45,404 nt of DNA from Rhodocyclaceae bacterium (GCA_020445745.1 JAGRGB010000207.1:1-45404), one strand, 5' to 3'; numbered from the stretch's first letter, positions 22,101-30,934 are shown. Notes: generated by a model from the sequence alone, not told the origin. Translations and numbers: made by a program.

Positions 22101-22286
22101 CTGCTCGACGCGCAAGGTCGCCATGCCCGGGAAGCGGGCGCTGACCTGAGCCTGGCGGATCACGATCGACGGATCCTCGCGGCTCGGATAGTTGAGGAAG
22201 GTCAGCGTGCCGCCGAGCATGAAGAACAGCACGGCGAGGATCGTCAGCCGCGAATTGCGCAGCGCGAACTCGGTGATCAGGGCCAT
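19200..22286 (-). CDS. RND efflux pump, inner-membrane permease
   Basis: The protein has 1028 residues, typical of HAE1-type RND permeases: TM1 (about 10-30), a large periplasmic domain, a TM2-6 block from about 337, a second periplasmic domain and a TM8-12 block ending near residue 1010. It would be proton-driven and export small molecules with the adaptor encoded 19 nt upstream. By eye, AcrB D407 aligns with D401, D408 with N402, and K940 with Asn in GIIINNGIVLIERI, so the charged relay differs from AcrB but resembles other subgroups of the superfamily. No outer-membrane channel gene is adjacent; a TolC-like partner must lie elsewhere. The substrate is unknown. Confidence 0.93.
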   Translation of the reverse strand: MALITEFALRNSRLTILAVLFFMLGGTLTFLNYPSREDPSIVIRQAQVSARFPGMATLRVEQLITRKLEEKIREIPQVKHIVSDSKTGASLISVTLRDDVVELAPVWQDLRDKMSDVAASLPGGTIGPVVNDQVGLTAVATIALWADGFDMAEMFDRASDVREALYALPGVMKIELYGVQEERVYMEFSRERLAQLGIDPDAVVSTLNAQNIILPGGSVDAGGQVFVLEPSGNFESVEQIRDTLVAIPGAGQVLRLGDIMTLRRDFADPPQSKVYFNGRPALVLGVSALDGTNAVAFGEQLSARVGELQQALPLGYVLEFATYQPALIEATIAGATNNLLQTLAIVLAVVMLFLGVRTGLIVGAFVPVTMLLAIVVMRAFDVELQRVSIAALIIALGMLVDNGIVIAEDIRVRLEGGAERLAAAVEAGRSLAVPLLTSSLTTVLFFVPMALAEGGTGEFTRSLAQVVTIVLLASWFLSLFMTPAFCVWFMKVAAASGAGSGRFETAPYRAYRRILEGILRLRWLFLAAMVGLLAIAIGGFGLVGKEFFPLGDRNQYLIYVDLPAGSSIHKTDEVVRRLSGWLADRDTNPEVAGSVAYVASGGPRFFLSLAAMDPDPHRAFLVVNTQAPEQVDAAVARTRAYVLERLPEARVSVKKMWMGAAESGLLELRLIGPDGELLRDRAETLLAALRRVAGVTSVSQDWENRVAKIRVDVDQSRARAAGVSSHDIANALNMYLSGATVTDYREGENVIPVIMRSEQKARGALSDLQALSVYSREHGSWIPLPQLAVISGEWTDARIRRRDQARTLTVAAKHVSLSAAELLPLVQQAIDTLDLPHGHRLEIGGEIESQAEANRKLFAALPMCVALIAVLLVWQFNSFRRPLIILSTIPLVLIGAVAGLLALQALFGFMVMLGLFSLAGIIINNGIVLIERIGEEEAAGKAPHRAIVDACLARLRPIMITSLTTILGLLPLILSRDPLFYAMACAMAFGLAIGTVLTLGFVPALYAVMYRLRPAASAALAANDGDSA

Positions 22287-22305
22287 CGCCGGGCGGCCTC
22301 CGCGG

Positions 22306-23454
22306 TCAGCGCGCCGGTGGTGCCATCAGCCGCACCGCCTGGCCGTCGGAGAGGAAAGCGACGCCGGCGACGATGACCCGCTGGCCGGGTTCGAGGCCGG
22401 TGACGACGGCGTCGTTGTCCCGTGCCGACAGGATCCGTACCGGCGTCACGCGGGCGACACCGGCATCGCTGTCGAACACGAACACGTCGCCCCGCCCGGG
22501 CTCGCTGCCGGGCTTCAACGCGGACACCGGAACGAGAAGGCCTTCACGCTCCGCGTCCGGACCTCCCGCCGCGATGCTGACCTCGGCGGTCATGCCGGCG
22601 CGCAGTTGCGGCGGCGCTTCGATCAGCGCGACCTTGACCGGATAGACGTTGCCGGCGCCCGCCACGCGCCCGATTTCGCGCACCGTGGCGTCGAAACTCG
22701 CATCGGACATCGCCGCGAACACGACCGTCGCCGGCGTGCCGACCGACAGCTGCGCGATCGCGACTTCGGGCACCGAGACTTCCACCTCGAAGCGATCCTC
22801 GCCGAGCAGCGACAGCACCGGCTTGCCGGCGGCGACTTCTTCGTTCGGCTGGACCAGGCGCTCGCCGATGACGCCGGCAAACGGTGCGACGATGCGCGTG
22901 TCCTGCAGCGACAGGGTCGCCCGCGCGAGCCTCGATCTGCGGTAGGCGACGTCGCTCTCGGCGGCGGCGACATCGGCCCGGCTCTGTTCGATACCGGCTT
23001 CGCCGATGAAGCCCTTGGCCAGCAGCTCCTCATTGCGCCGCAGCGTACCGCTGCGCTGCCCGAGCGCCGACTCGGCCTTGCGCAGGTCGGCGCGGGCGCC
23101 CTCGACCTCGAGTTCCAGCGGGCGCGAATCGATGGTCGCGAGCAGTTGTCCGCGGTCGACCGGGTCGCCGGCGTTGACGGCGATCCGCGACACCGTCCCG
23201 CCCACCGGAAAGCTCAGCACCGCCGTCGTGGCGGCTGCCACTCGGCCGGAGAAGCGGCGCACGCGATCGCCGGCGCGAGTCTCGACGATCATCGTCTTGA
23301 CGCTCCTGACCACGGCTTCCGCCGGTGGCGGCGGCTTGCTGCACGCACTCGTCAGGGCCAGGCACGTGACCACCGGGATCACGCGCCGCATCAGGACCGC
23401 GCCGCCGGCAAGCCGACGGCGGCGCTCGATCGGTGCTAGCGGGCGGGGCTGCAT
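22306..23454 (-). CDS. RND efflux pump periplasmic adaptor (membrane fusion lipoprotein)
   Basis: The adaptor joins the RND permease to an outer-membrane channel. From ATG 23454 it has 382 residues, chosen because GGAGGAG lies 7-13 nt upstream. A later ATG at 23391 gives a more conventional signal (MRRVIPVVTCLALTSAC) but has no ribosome site. In either case a lipobox LTSAC predicts lipidation. The order is: barrel-sandwich half (VRRFSGRVAAATTAVLSFPVGG), a coiled-coil hairpin (about 140-200), the second lipoyl half (IVAPFAGVIGERLVQPNEEV), and a beta-barrel ending in VIVAGVAFLSDGQAVRL. The permease gene starts 19 nt downstream. Confidence 0.92.
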   Translation of the reverse strand: MQPRPLAPIERRRRLAGGAVLMRRVIPVVTCLALTSACSKPPPPAEAVVRSVKTMIVETRAGDRVRRFSGRVAAATTAVLSFPVGGTVSRIAVNAGDPVDRGQLLATIDSRPLELEVEGARADLRKAESALGQRSGTLRRNEELLAKGFIGEAGIEQSRADVAAAESDVAYRRSRLARATLSLQDTRIVAPFAGVIGERLVQPNEEVAAGKPVLSLLGEDRFEVEVSVPEVAIAQLSVGTPATVVFAAMSDASFDATVREIGRVAGAGNVYPVKVALIEAPPQLRAGMTAEVSIAAGGPDAEREGLLVPVSALKPGSEPGRGDVFVFDSDAGVARVTPVRILSARDNDAVVTGLEPGQRVIVAGVAFLSDGQAVRLMAPPAR

Positions 23455-23597
23455 GGACCACTCCTCCATCATCGGGCGGTCGCGCCACGGTGTGGCGTGC
23501 CGGCACGGCGGGGCCGGTCCCACGAGCATACTCTTCGCGGCGCCGGTTGGCGTCCGGCAGCGTCGGCCGGACTGTGCGCGTGCCGCCGGCCGCTGCC

Positions 23598-26500
23598 TCA
23601 CGCGACACCGGCGGCGCGATCGCTGGCGTTCGAGTCGGCGTGGAACAGGAAGGCGCGGCCGGACTTCTTGGCGCGGTACATCGCGGCATCGGCATGACGC
23701 ATCAGGCGGCCGGCGTCGCCACCGTCGGCCGGAAACAGCGCGATACCGATGCTCGGCGACACCGAGATGTCGTGCCCTTCGATCTGATAGGGATGCGACA
23801 GCTCCTCGGCGATCTTGGTCGCCACCGCGGTGATCACCGCGCGCGACGCGGGCGCTTCCAGCACTACCGTGAACTCGTCGCCGCCGAGGCGGGCGACATT
23901 GTCGCTGCCGCGCACGCTGTGACCGAGGCGGCCCGCGACCGCCTGCAGCAGCAGGTCGCCGATGTCGTGGCCGAGGTTGTCGTTGACCGCCTTGAAACGG
24001 TTGAGATCGAGAAACATCAATGCAAGCGCACCGTTCGATCGCTGCGCCTGCGCGATCTGCTGTTCCAGTCTTTCCTGGAAATGGCGGCGGTTCGGCAGCC
24101 CGGTAAGGACGTCGCTGTAGGCCAGATTGCGAACATGGTGTTCGGCCCGGCAGGTGTCGATGGTGTGGTGCACGCGCTGCACCACCAGCGCCAGGTGCAG
24201 TGGCGTGGTCAGAAAGTCGGAGGCGCCGGCGGCGAACGCGCTGGCGATCGCGTGGCGGTCGTCGAGGGCGGTCAGCATCAGAACCGGCACGTCCTTGCAG
24301 CCGGCCAGAAGCCGCAGCCGGCGGCAGGTCTCGTAGCCGTCCGGGGCCGGCAAGCCGGCGTCCAGCAGCACCAGTTCCGGCGCCTCGGCCATCGCCTGCG
24401 CCAGCGCGGCCTTGCCCCCGTCGGCCTCGATCACGCGGAAGCCCTCCAGGGCCAACGCCAGACGCAGCGCGGTGCGCGTGCTGCGGTCGTCGTCTACCAC
24501 CAGAATGCGGGCGCCGTCGCCGGCTGGCGCGGGTGGCTGAATGGTCTGGCCGCGCACCAGTCGCGCCAGGGCGCCGGCGACGCGCTCGAACTCCGCAGCG
24601 ACGCTGTCCACCTGGGCAATGCAGTCACCACCGTTGATCGCGCGCTGTTCGAGCTGTTCGGCCGAGCGTGCCAGCAGGTAGGCGCCGAGGGTGCCGGCCG
24701 CACCGCGGATGCGTCGCGCGTTCGATCTGAGACCGTCGGTGTCGTCCTCGACGGCGCCACGCATCAGCGCCTGCAGCAGCTCCGGCATGTCCTCGAGGAA
24801 GGGTTCGATGACCTGTCCCAGGCCGTCACCGAGCACCTCCGACAGACGCTGCAGCGCGATGCCGTCGATGCCCTCGCCGGCCTGCAGCATCACGCCGGTG
24901 CTGTCGGGCGAGATCGCATCCGGCAACGGCACCACGTCGACCCACTGCTGCACGGTATCGGCCAGTGCCTCCATCGTGAATGGCTTCAGGATGCGTCCGT
25001 CCATGCCGGCGCTGCGGCCGCGCTCGATCTCTTCCGGCGCCGCTTCGCTGCCCATGCCGACGATCGGCGTGCGCCCGCCGATGATGGCCTCGCGCTCGCG
25101 GATCGCCCGGCACGCCTCGTAACCGTCCATCGTCGGCATCCGGCAATCCATCAGAATCAGGTCGAAGCGTGTGCCGCCATGGGCGGCAAGCGCTGCGACC
25201 GCGCTGTCGGCCAGCTCGACCCGCGCTCCCAGCAACTCGAGCATGCCGCGCACGATCACCTGATTGGTGCGGTGGTCGTCGACGACCAGAACCCGTGCAT
25301 TGACCCTTGGCATCGGTGGCGGCGCTGCCGGTACCGCGTCGCGGGCCGCCAAATTGCCGAGCTGGCGAAGCAGGTTCTGCAGCCGCGATCGGCGGAACGG
25401 CTTGGCCAGTTCGGCCCACCAGTCGCCGGGATCCGTTTCGCGGCCGCGGTTCAACGGCCGGCTCAGCACCCAGTTGCGCACGTCGGCACCGGCGGCGCGG
25501 CGAAGGCGGGCCAGATCGTCCGGTGCCAGCGCCGCATCCACCAGCGCCAGCGTGAACACGCGGCCCTGCTGGCGGGCCGAAGTGATCGCCTGCAGCGCTT
25601 CCGGCGCGTTCGCGCACAGCGTGGCCGTCGCTTCCTCGGTGGCCAGGTCGGCCTGCAGGTGGGCCCGCCCGACGCGGCTCAGTTCGATCACCAGCACGGC
25701 CATCCCGGGCGCCACGCCCGGGGTCACCAGCTGGGTGGTATCACGGTCCGGTATCAGCGGCAGCAGCAGCCGGAAGACCAGGCCGTCGCCGTCCTCGCGC
25801 TCCAGCCGGCCTTCCATCAGCGCCACCAATTGCTGGCACAGCAGCATGCCGAGCCCCGCGTCGCCACCGTCGTCGGCCTCCCGCTCACCGCTCGCGCGAA
25901 TGTCGATGCGCACCCGCGGTGCGCCGGCGCGCGGCTCGCTGGCGACCGACATCAGCAGCGCGATCTCGCCATGCCGCGTGGCCGCGATCGCCTGTCCGAG
26001 CAACCGCGACAGCAACTGGTGCAGGCGCGGGCCGTCGCCGATCCAGCCGGTGGGGAAGCCCGGCGCGATCAGGTGCCCCAGCTCGAGGCCACGGCCATAG
26101 GCCTGCGGACTGATCTCGTCCACCAGGTCCTCGATCAACTGCCGCAGGTCGAGCGGCTCGGGGTCGAGGGCGACGTGGCCGGTTTCGAGCTGGCAGACGT
26201 CGAGCATGTCGTCGACGCGGGCCAGCAGCGCCTGCGACGAGGCGCGGGCGACCGCCGCAGCAGGACCGGCGGTGCCCGGCAGCTTGACGCGGGCGAGGAC
26301 GTCGAGGCGTTCGATCAACTGGTGCAGGGGCTTGCGCACTTCCTCGCACAGCGTGCCGGACAACTGGTCCTTGAGTCGCGACGCGGCGGCGGCACGCCGG
26401 CGCGAATCGGCGAGTTCGTCCTCGCGGCGATCGAGCCGGGCAGCGAGGCCTTCGACCGCGGCGACGACGGCGTCGTCGCCGTCGGTGGCGGTCGGCGGTG

Positions 26501-27047
26501 GCGGTCGGCTGGCCAGCAGGGCCCGCAGGCGCTGGTCGCCGGCCTCGATCGAGGCCAGTCGCCGCAATGGTCGGCGCAGCACCGCTGCGCTGGCCAGCAT
26601 CACGGCGACCAGCCATGCCAGGGCATAGGCGATCAGCTGGCGTTCGTGCCGGCGGGCGACATGGCTGTCGACGATCAAGCGCAGTCGACGGCCATCCGCC
26701 GTTACCGCGCTGACGTCCCAGTGCGGACCGGGTGCGGCCAGCAACGCGGCGTCGCTGCCGTCGAGCAGCCGTCCGGTCGTGTCGTAAATGCCGGCCGCCA
26801 GCACCTGGGGCTGGGCGAGCGCACGTGCCAGCAAGCTCCGCTGGGCGTCACCGGCGGTCGTCGCAGCCTGCAGGTGGTCGACCAGTTGCCGGGCGCCGGC
26901 CTCGCCGGCGGCGCGCAACTGGAACACCCCCAGGGCGGAGATGCCGACGCCGAGCAAGATGGCGACGACCCCCACCGCCAGCACGATACGGAAACGCAGC
27001 CCGGCCGAATCGTGGGCTGGCGCGGGCGGACGGACGGCGTCGTGCAT
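23598..27047 (-). CDS. Membrane diguanylate cyclase with degenerate hybrid-kinase/HPt scaffold
   Basis: The product has 1149 residues from ATG 27047 (an upstream in-frame GTG at 27110 is less likely). Order: TM1 (about 21-42), periplasmic sensor segment (43-137), TM2 (138-157), a HisKA/HATPase-like region (215-430), a degenerate receiver (about 447-564), a receiver with DD 590-591, D634 and K688, an HPt-like domain (about 730-815), a third receiver with D896 and T926 but Thr948 where Lys is expected, and a GGDEF domain with GGDEF at 1055-1059 and an RxxD inhibitory site at 1046-1049. The kinase H-box reads CEEVRKP (234-240) with Glu235 replacing the phospho-His; the N-box Asn is Gln352; the HPt His is Arg778. 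It should make cyclic-di-GMP but cannot phosphorylate itself. It lies between ggpS and the RND operon on the same strand. Confidence 0.9.
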   Translation of the reverse strand: MHDAVRPPAPAHDSAGLRFRIVLAVGVVAILLGVGISALGVFQLRAAGEAGARQLVDHLQAATTAGDAQRSLLARALAQPQVLAAGIYDTTGRLLDGSDAALLAAPGPHWDVSAVTADGRRLRLIVDSHVARRHERQLIAYALAWLVAVMLASAAVLRRPLRRLASIEAGDQRLRALLASRPPPPTATDGDDAVVAAVEGLAARLDRREDELADSRRRAAAASRLKDQLSGTLCEEVRKPLHQLIERLDVLARVKLPGTAGPAAAVARASSQALLARVDDMLDVCQLETGHVALDPEPLDLRQLIEDLVDEISPQAYGRGLELGHLIAPGFPTGWIGDGPRLHQLLSRLLGQAIAATRHGEIALLMSVASEPRAGAPRVRIDIRASGEREADDGGDAGLGMLLCQQLVALMEGRLEREDGDGLVFRLLLPLIPDRDTTQLVTPGVAPGMAVLVIELSRVGRAHLQADLATEEATATLCANAPEALQAITSARQQGRVFTLALVDAALAPDDLARLRRAAGADVRNWVLSRPLNRGRETDPGDWWAELAKPFRRSRLQNLLRQLGNLAARDAVPAAPPPMPRVNARVLVVDDHRTNQVIVRGMLELLGARVELADSAVAALAAHGGTRFDLILMDCRMPTMDGYEACRAIREREAIIGGRTPIVGMGSEAAPEEIERGRSAGMDGRILKPFTMEALADTVQQWVDVVPLPDAISPDSTGVMLQAGEGIDGIALQRLSEVLGDGLGQVIEPFLEDMPELLQALMRGAVEDDTDGLRSNARRIRGAAGTLGAYLLARSAEQLEQRAINGGDCIAQVDSVAAEFERVAGALARLVRGQTIQPPAPAGDGARILVVDDDRSTRTALRLALALEGFRVIEADGGKAALAQAMAEAPELVLLDAGLPAPDGYETCRRLRLLAGCKDVPVLMLTALDDRHAIASAFAAGASDFLTTPLHLALVVQRVHHTIDTCRAEHHVRNLAYSDVLTGLPNRRHFQERLEQQIAQAQRSNGALALMFLDLNRFKAVNDNLGHDIGDLLLQAVAGRLGHSVRGSDNVARLGGDEFTVVLEAPASRAVITAVATKIAEELSHPYQIEGHDISVSPSIGIALFPADGGDAGRLMRHADAAMYRAKKSGRAFLFHADSNASDRAAGVA

Positions 27048-27134
27048 GAACTGCTGGCCTGATTGCGGCGATGACGCGAGCTTACCGCAAAATCCCGGCT
27101 GGCCAGCCACCCACCGTCGCCGCCGATGTCCCGC

Positions 27135-29426
27135 TCAGTGCTGCAGAGCTCCTTCGACAGCGTGGGCCTCGGCGTCGCGCCCGGCCTGCGCCGCCAGTCT
27201 GGCGCTGGCGACCGCCTCGAGGAAGCCCTCGGCCCAGCTCTGCAGGTCGTTGCTGCAGACGATGTCGAACTGCTCCCGCAGGCGGGCACGGGCTTCCGCG
27301 CGGTGGTGCGTAATGCCGTAGTAGCACTTGTCGCGGAGGTCGGCGGGGTCGTGCGGATTGGTCAGGATCGCGCCGTGCATCTCCGCGGCGACGCCGGTGA
27401 ACTCGGAAAGTACCAGTACCCCGCCGCCGCCGGTCAGTCCCTGGGTGGCGACGTACTCCTTGGCGACCAGATTGAGGCCGTCGCGCAGCGGAGTGATCCA
27501 CATGACATCGGCCATCGCGTAGTAGGCCACCACTTCGTCGAACGGGAAGGCACGGAAGAAGAACTGCACCGGCGTCCAGCCGACCCGCGAGTAGCGGCCG
27601 TTGATGCGGCCGACCGCCTGCTCGATCTGGGTCTGCAGGCTGCGGTAGATCGTCATCTCGCGGGCGGCCGGCACGCATACGGTGATCAATGTGACCCGGC
27701 CCTGCAGCTCCGGGTACTCGTCCAGCAGTTTCTCGAAGGCCATCAGTTTTTCGAGGGTGCCCTTGGTGTAGTCGAGGCGCTCGACCGACAGGATCACGCG
27801 GATGCCCTTCAACTGATCGCGCAACTGCTCCATCCGGCGGCCTGCTTCGGGCTGGGCGAGCACATCCCGAACCCGGCCGACATCGAGACCGACCGGATGG
27901 GCGCCGAGTCCGATGCGGCGCCCATGTACCTCGATGGCAGTGGTGTACTCCTCGAGCCCGACGGCGCAGCCGTAGGTGCGGAAGGTCGGCGCGCAGTTGG
28001 TCACCTCGACGCGCTTGATCGGCGCGACGCCGCGGGCGACGTCGACGAAGTTCTCGGCCTGGCGGGGGATGTGGAATCCGACATAGTCGCACTGCAGCAG
28101 GCTGCCGACGATCTCGCGACGCCAGGGCAACACGTTGAATACGTCGGCCGACGGAAAGTAGGTGTGATGGAAGAAGCTGATCACCAGATCCGGGCGGAAT
28201 TCGCGCAGGAAGGCCGGCACCATCCACAGGTTGTAGTCGTGGATCCACACCGTGGCACCCTCCGCCGCCTCGGCGGCGGTGCGCTCGGCGAACAGGCGAT
28301 TGACCTTCAGGAAGACGTCCCAGTCCTCCTCGCGGAACACCGCCCGCTCCCAGAAGGTGTGCAGCGTCGGCCAGAACGCCTCCTTCGAGAACCGCTTGTA
28401 GAAGATGTCCACGTCCTCCTTCGACAGGGCCACCCGCGAACAAACCAGATTGGGGAAGCTGCGCGGATCGACGCGGGTGTGGGTCTCGAAGGTCTGCTGG
28501 CGGGACGGATCGTGAATCGACCAGGCCACCCAGGCGCCTTTGCGCCCGCCCTTGAAGAACGACAGCAGGGTCGGCAGGATGCCGTTCGGCGAGCTGTGGC
28601 GGCGCCGCACCAGCTGGCCGTTCTCCCACGATTCCTCGTAGGGCAGACGGTGGTAGACCATCACCAGTTCGGATCGCCCGGCCTCAGATACCGGGCGGGT
28701 GGCCGCTTCGACCCCGCCGGGGCCGAGGAAATCGAAATGGACGATCGCATCGAGGATGCCACCGCAGCCGGTGCGCCGGGCGTGGTGGATGCGGGCGCGG
28801 TCCCGCGTGGCCTGGAGCAGGCCGGCTTCGGATTCGCCGACGCACACGCCCTTGAAGCCGGCTTCGAGCATGTCCAGGTCGTTGAGGGTGTCGCCGGCCA
28901 CCAGCACCTGGCCGCCATCGATCTCGAGCCGCTCCACCAGCCGCGCCAGGGTCGTGCCCTTGTTGACGCCCGGCGGCAGGATGTCGAGATAGCGGTCTTG
29001 GGAGTACAGCACGTCGCAGCCCAGCCGGCCTGCCACCGCCTCGACCTCGGCGGGAACGTCCTGCGGGGCACACAGGTAGGAGCAGCGACGCTGCTGCGGA
29101 ACTTCCTGGCGTTCGAGCTGCGGAAAGATCGACATCGCCTCGGCGACCTTGCTCTCGCCGGGCCACAGCACGTCGATTTCCGACTGGATCGGCTGCACCG
29201 GGGTCAGCGAGGCGCCTTCGACGACGGTCGCGCCGACGTCGCAGATCAGATAGTCGGGTGTCGGTATCGTCGGGTCGGCGAGCAGCGGCATGACCACTTC
29301 CAGGCCGCGCCCGGTGACGAACACCAGCTTGATTTCGGGATGATCGGCGATCAGCTGGTAGAGGCGATTGCGTTCCTCAGGATCGCCGGCGAGGAATGTT
29401 CCGTCGAGGTCTGTCGCTAGCAGCAT
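27135..29426 (-). CDS. ggpS: Glucosylglycerol-phosphate phosphatase-synthase fusion
   Basis: The enzyme makes the osmolyte glucosylglycerol from ADP-glucose and glycerol 3-phosphate and removes the phosphate. From ATG 29426 it has 763 residues. Residues 1-240 are a HAD-IIB phosphatase (DLDGT at 6-10, Lys156, GDTLND 178-183). The GT20 synthase starts near 255. Its sequence follows glucosylglycerol-phosphate synthase rather than trehalose OtsA: MVYHRLPYEE, SSPNGILPTLLSFF, KEAFWPTLHTF, VNRLFAE, WIHDYNLW, FNVLPWRREIV and ITPLRDGLNLVAKEYV. Fused GgpPS enzymes are known in some gammaproteobacteria. Automated annotation may label it trehalose-6-phosphate synthase. A GGAG site lies about 10 nt before the ATG. 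It is followed on the same strand by the diguanylate cyclase. Confidence 0.88.
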   Translation of the reverse strand: MLLATDLDGTFLAGDPEERNRLYQLIADHPEIKLVFVTGRGLEVVMPLLADPTIPTPDYLICDVGATVVEGASLTPVQPIQSEIDVLWPGESKVAEAMSIFPQLERQEVPQQRRCSYLCAPQDVPAEVEAVAGRLGCDVLYSQDRYLDILPPGVNKGTTLARLVERLEIDGGQVLVAGDTLNDLDMLEAGFKGVCVGESEAGLLQATRDRARIHHARRTGCGGILDAIVHFDFLGPGGVEAATRPVSEAGRSELVMVYHRLPYEESWENGQLVRRRHSSPNGILPTLLSFFKGGRKGAWVAWSIHDPSRQQTFETHTRVDPRSFPNLVCSRVALSKEDVDIFYKRFSKEAFWPTLHTFWERAVFREEDWDVFLKVNRLFAERTAAEAAEGATVWIHDYNLWMVPAFLREFRPDLVISFFHHTYFPSADVFNVLPWRREIVGSLLQCDYVGFHIPRQAENFVDVARGVAPIKRVEVTNCAPTFRTYGCAVGLEEYTTAIEVHGRRIGLGAHPVGLDVGRVRDVLAQPEAGRRMEQLRDQLKGIRVILSVERLDYTKGTLEKLMAFEKLLDEYPELQGRVTLITVCVPAAREMTIYRSLQTQIEQAVGRINGRYSRVGWTPVQFFFRAFPFDEVVAYYAMADVMWITPLRDGLNLVAKEYVATQGLTGGGGVLVLSEFTGVAAEMHGAILTNPHDPADLRDKCYYGITHHRAEARARLREQFDIVCSNDLQSWAEGFLEAVASARLAAQAGRDAEAHAVEGALQH

Positions 29427-29479
29427 GGCATTAGCTCCGTAGTTCCGATTCAGTGCCACGCGCCGCCAGCGGCGCGTGC

Positions 29480-30934
29480 TCATTCGTTCCGTCGTGACGG
29501 CCCAGCCGTCGGATTGCCGCCGTCGGCCTGCCCTGCGGCGGGCGCCTCGCCGACGCAATCGGTCGCCGCTGGGGTGCCGTCGTCCGGGCCGTCGCTCGGT
29601 GGTGGAGCGGGCCGCGTATCGACGAGCACCGGCATCGCGCTTGCCTGCCCTTCGGCGGCAAGCTCGTTGGCGCCTTCTGCGGAGGCGGCTTCGCCGGCGT
29701 GCGACGGTGGCGGAAAATCATCCGGTGTCGGCATGATCTCGAGGACCGTCGGCGTGGTTCGCACCATCGGCACGAAATGGGCCGGCTCGCTGATCTGCTC
29801 CGCGCCGCGGCGCGTCGCCAGCCATGCGATGGTCGCAAGCAACACCTGCGCCACGGCGAAATGGACTGCCAGTGCCTTGGCACCGAGCAAGGCCATCAGG
29901 CCGCCGGCCAGCATCGGCCCGATTGCCGCCCCGATGCCGTGCACCAGCAGCAGCACGCTCGAGCCGCCGACGATGTCTTCGGCCCTCAGGTGATCCACCA
30001 GGTGGGCCACCGACATCGGGTAGATCGCGAAGGCCAGGCCGCCATAAAGAGCGATCGCCGCTACCGACCATCGACCGAGCGATTCCCCGGCGACCAGCGG
30101 CAGCGCCGCCAGTGCGGCGGCGAAAGCGGTGATCGCCAGCGCGCTGCGGCGGTCGCGGCTGTCGGAGAAGGCGCCCAGTGGCCACTGCAGCAGTGCGCCG
30201 CCGACGATGCAGGCACTCATGAACAGGGCGACGCCGTCACCGGGGAGTCCGATCCGTGCGGCATAGACCGGGCCCATGGTCCAGAACGCGCCCATCGTCA
30301 ATCCGGACAACAGGCCGCCGCTGGCGGCGACCGGCGCCTCACGCCACAGCTTCTTCGGCGAGAAGCGGCCCGGCTCGGTGGTCGCGGGCTGTGCCAGGCG
30401 GGTCGCGGCGACCGGCATCGTGGCGAGACAGATGAACAGCGCGGCGACCGCGAACAAGGTGAAATCGGCCGGCGAATCGAGGCGCAGCAGCTGCTGGGCG
30501 ATGGCCAGCGCTCCCAGGTTGACGACCATGTACAGCGCGAAGACCCTGCCGCGCTGTTCCCGCCCGGCCTGACTGTTGAGCCAGCTCTCGATGATCATGT
30601 AGAGCGAAACCAGCGAGGTGCCCCCCAGCACCCGCAGCGCGACCCACGCCACCGGCGACACCAGCAGGCCGTGAAGCAGGGCGGTGGCCGCGGTGGCAGC
30701 AGCGAAGAAAGCGAACGCACGGATGTGGCCGATGCGCCGGATCAGCGGCGGCGCCAGCGCGGTCCCCACCAGAAAGCCCGCGAAATAGCCGGAGCCCATC
30801 AAACCGAGCACCGGAGCGCTGTAGCCTTCGATGCCGCCCCGCACGGCCAGCAGCGTACCGAGCAGGCCATTGCCGAGCAGCAGCAGGGCGACGCCCGCCA
30901 GCAATGCGGAAATGGGAACGATGTGACTAATCAT
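29480..30934 (-). CDS. MFS transporter with long Pro/Ala-rich cytoplasmic tail
   Basis: The protein has 484 residues and twelve predicted membrane segments up to about residue 385, with the inter-domain loop near 185-200 (TTEPGRFSPKK). The layout (MISHIVPISALLAGVALLLLGNG start, ESWLNSQ in TM4-5, PVYAARIGL) resembles the YcaD-like group of the major facilitator family. The last 95 or so residues (from VPMVRTTPT) are rich in Pro, Ala, Glu and Asp and look disordered. Its stop is 53 bp upstream of the ggpS start on the same strand, so they may share a transcript. A promoter with an overlapping inverted repeat is seen at 31032-31075. The substrate is unknown. Confidence 0.9.
   Translation of the reverse strand: MISHIVPISALLAGVALLLLGNGLLGTLLAVRGGIEGYSAPVLGLMGSGYFAGFLVGTALAPPLIRRIGHIRAFAFFAAATAATALLHGLLVSPVAWVALRVLGGTSLVSLYMIIESWLNSQAGREQRGRVFALYMVVNLGALAIAQQLLRLDSPADFTLFAVAALFICLATMPVAATRLAQPATTEPGRFSPKKLWREAPVAASGGLLSGLTMGAFWTMGPVYAARIGLPGDGVALFMSACIVGGALLQWPLGAFSDSRDRRSALAITAFAAALAALPLVAGESLGRWSVAAIALYGGLAFAIYPMSVAHLVDHLRAEDIVGGSSVLLLVHGIGAAIGPMLAGGLMALLGAKALAVHFAVAQVLLATIAWLATRRGAEQISEPAHFVPMVRTTPTVLEIMPTPDDFPPPSHAGEAASAEGANELAAEGQASAMPVLVDTRPAPPPSDGPDDGTPAATDCVGEAPAAGQADGGNPTAGPSRRNE

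Noticed and set aside
19455-22376. A plus-strand open frame of about 970 codons opposite the RND permease
   Set aside because: Antisense shadow with His/Gln/Arg-rich low-complexity translation.
23433-27062. A plus-strand open frame of about 1200 codons opposite the diguanylate cyclase
   Set aside because: Same composition bias (Gln/His/Arg/Gly rich), no ribosome site, no domain; antisense shadow.
27135-29426. Annotation as trehalose-6-phosphate synthase/phosphatase (OtsAB)
   Set aside because: The synthase domain carries motifs of glucosylglycerol-phosphate synthase; the trehalose assignment would rest only on the shared GT20 fold.
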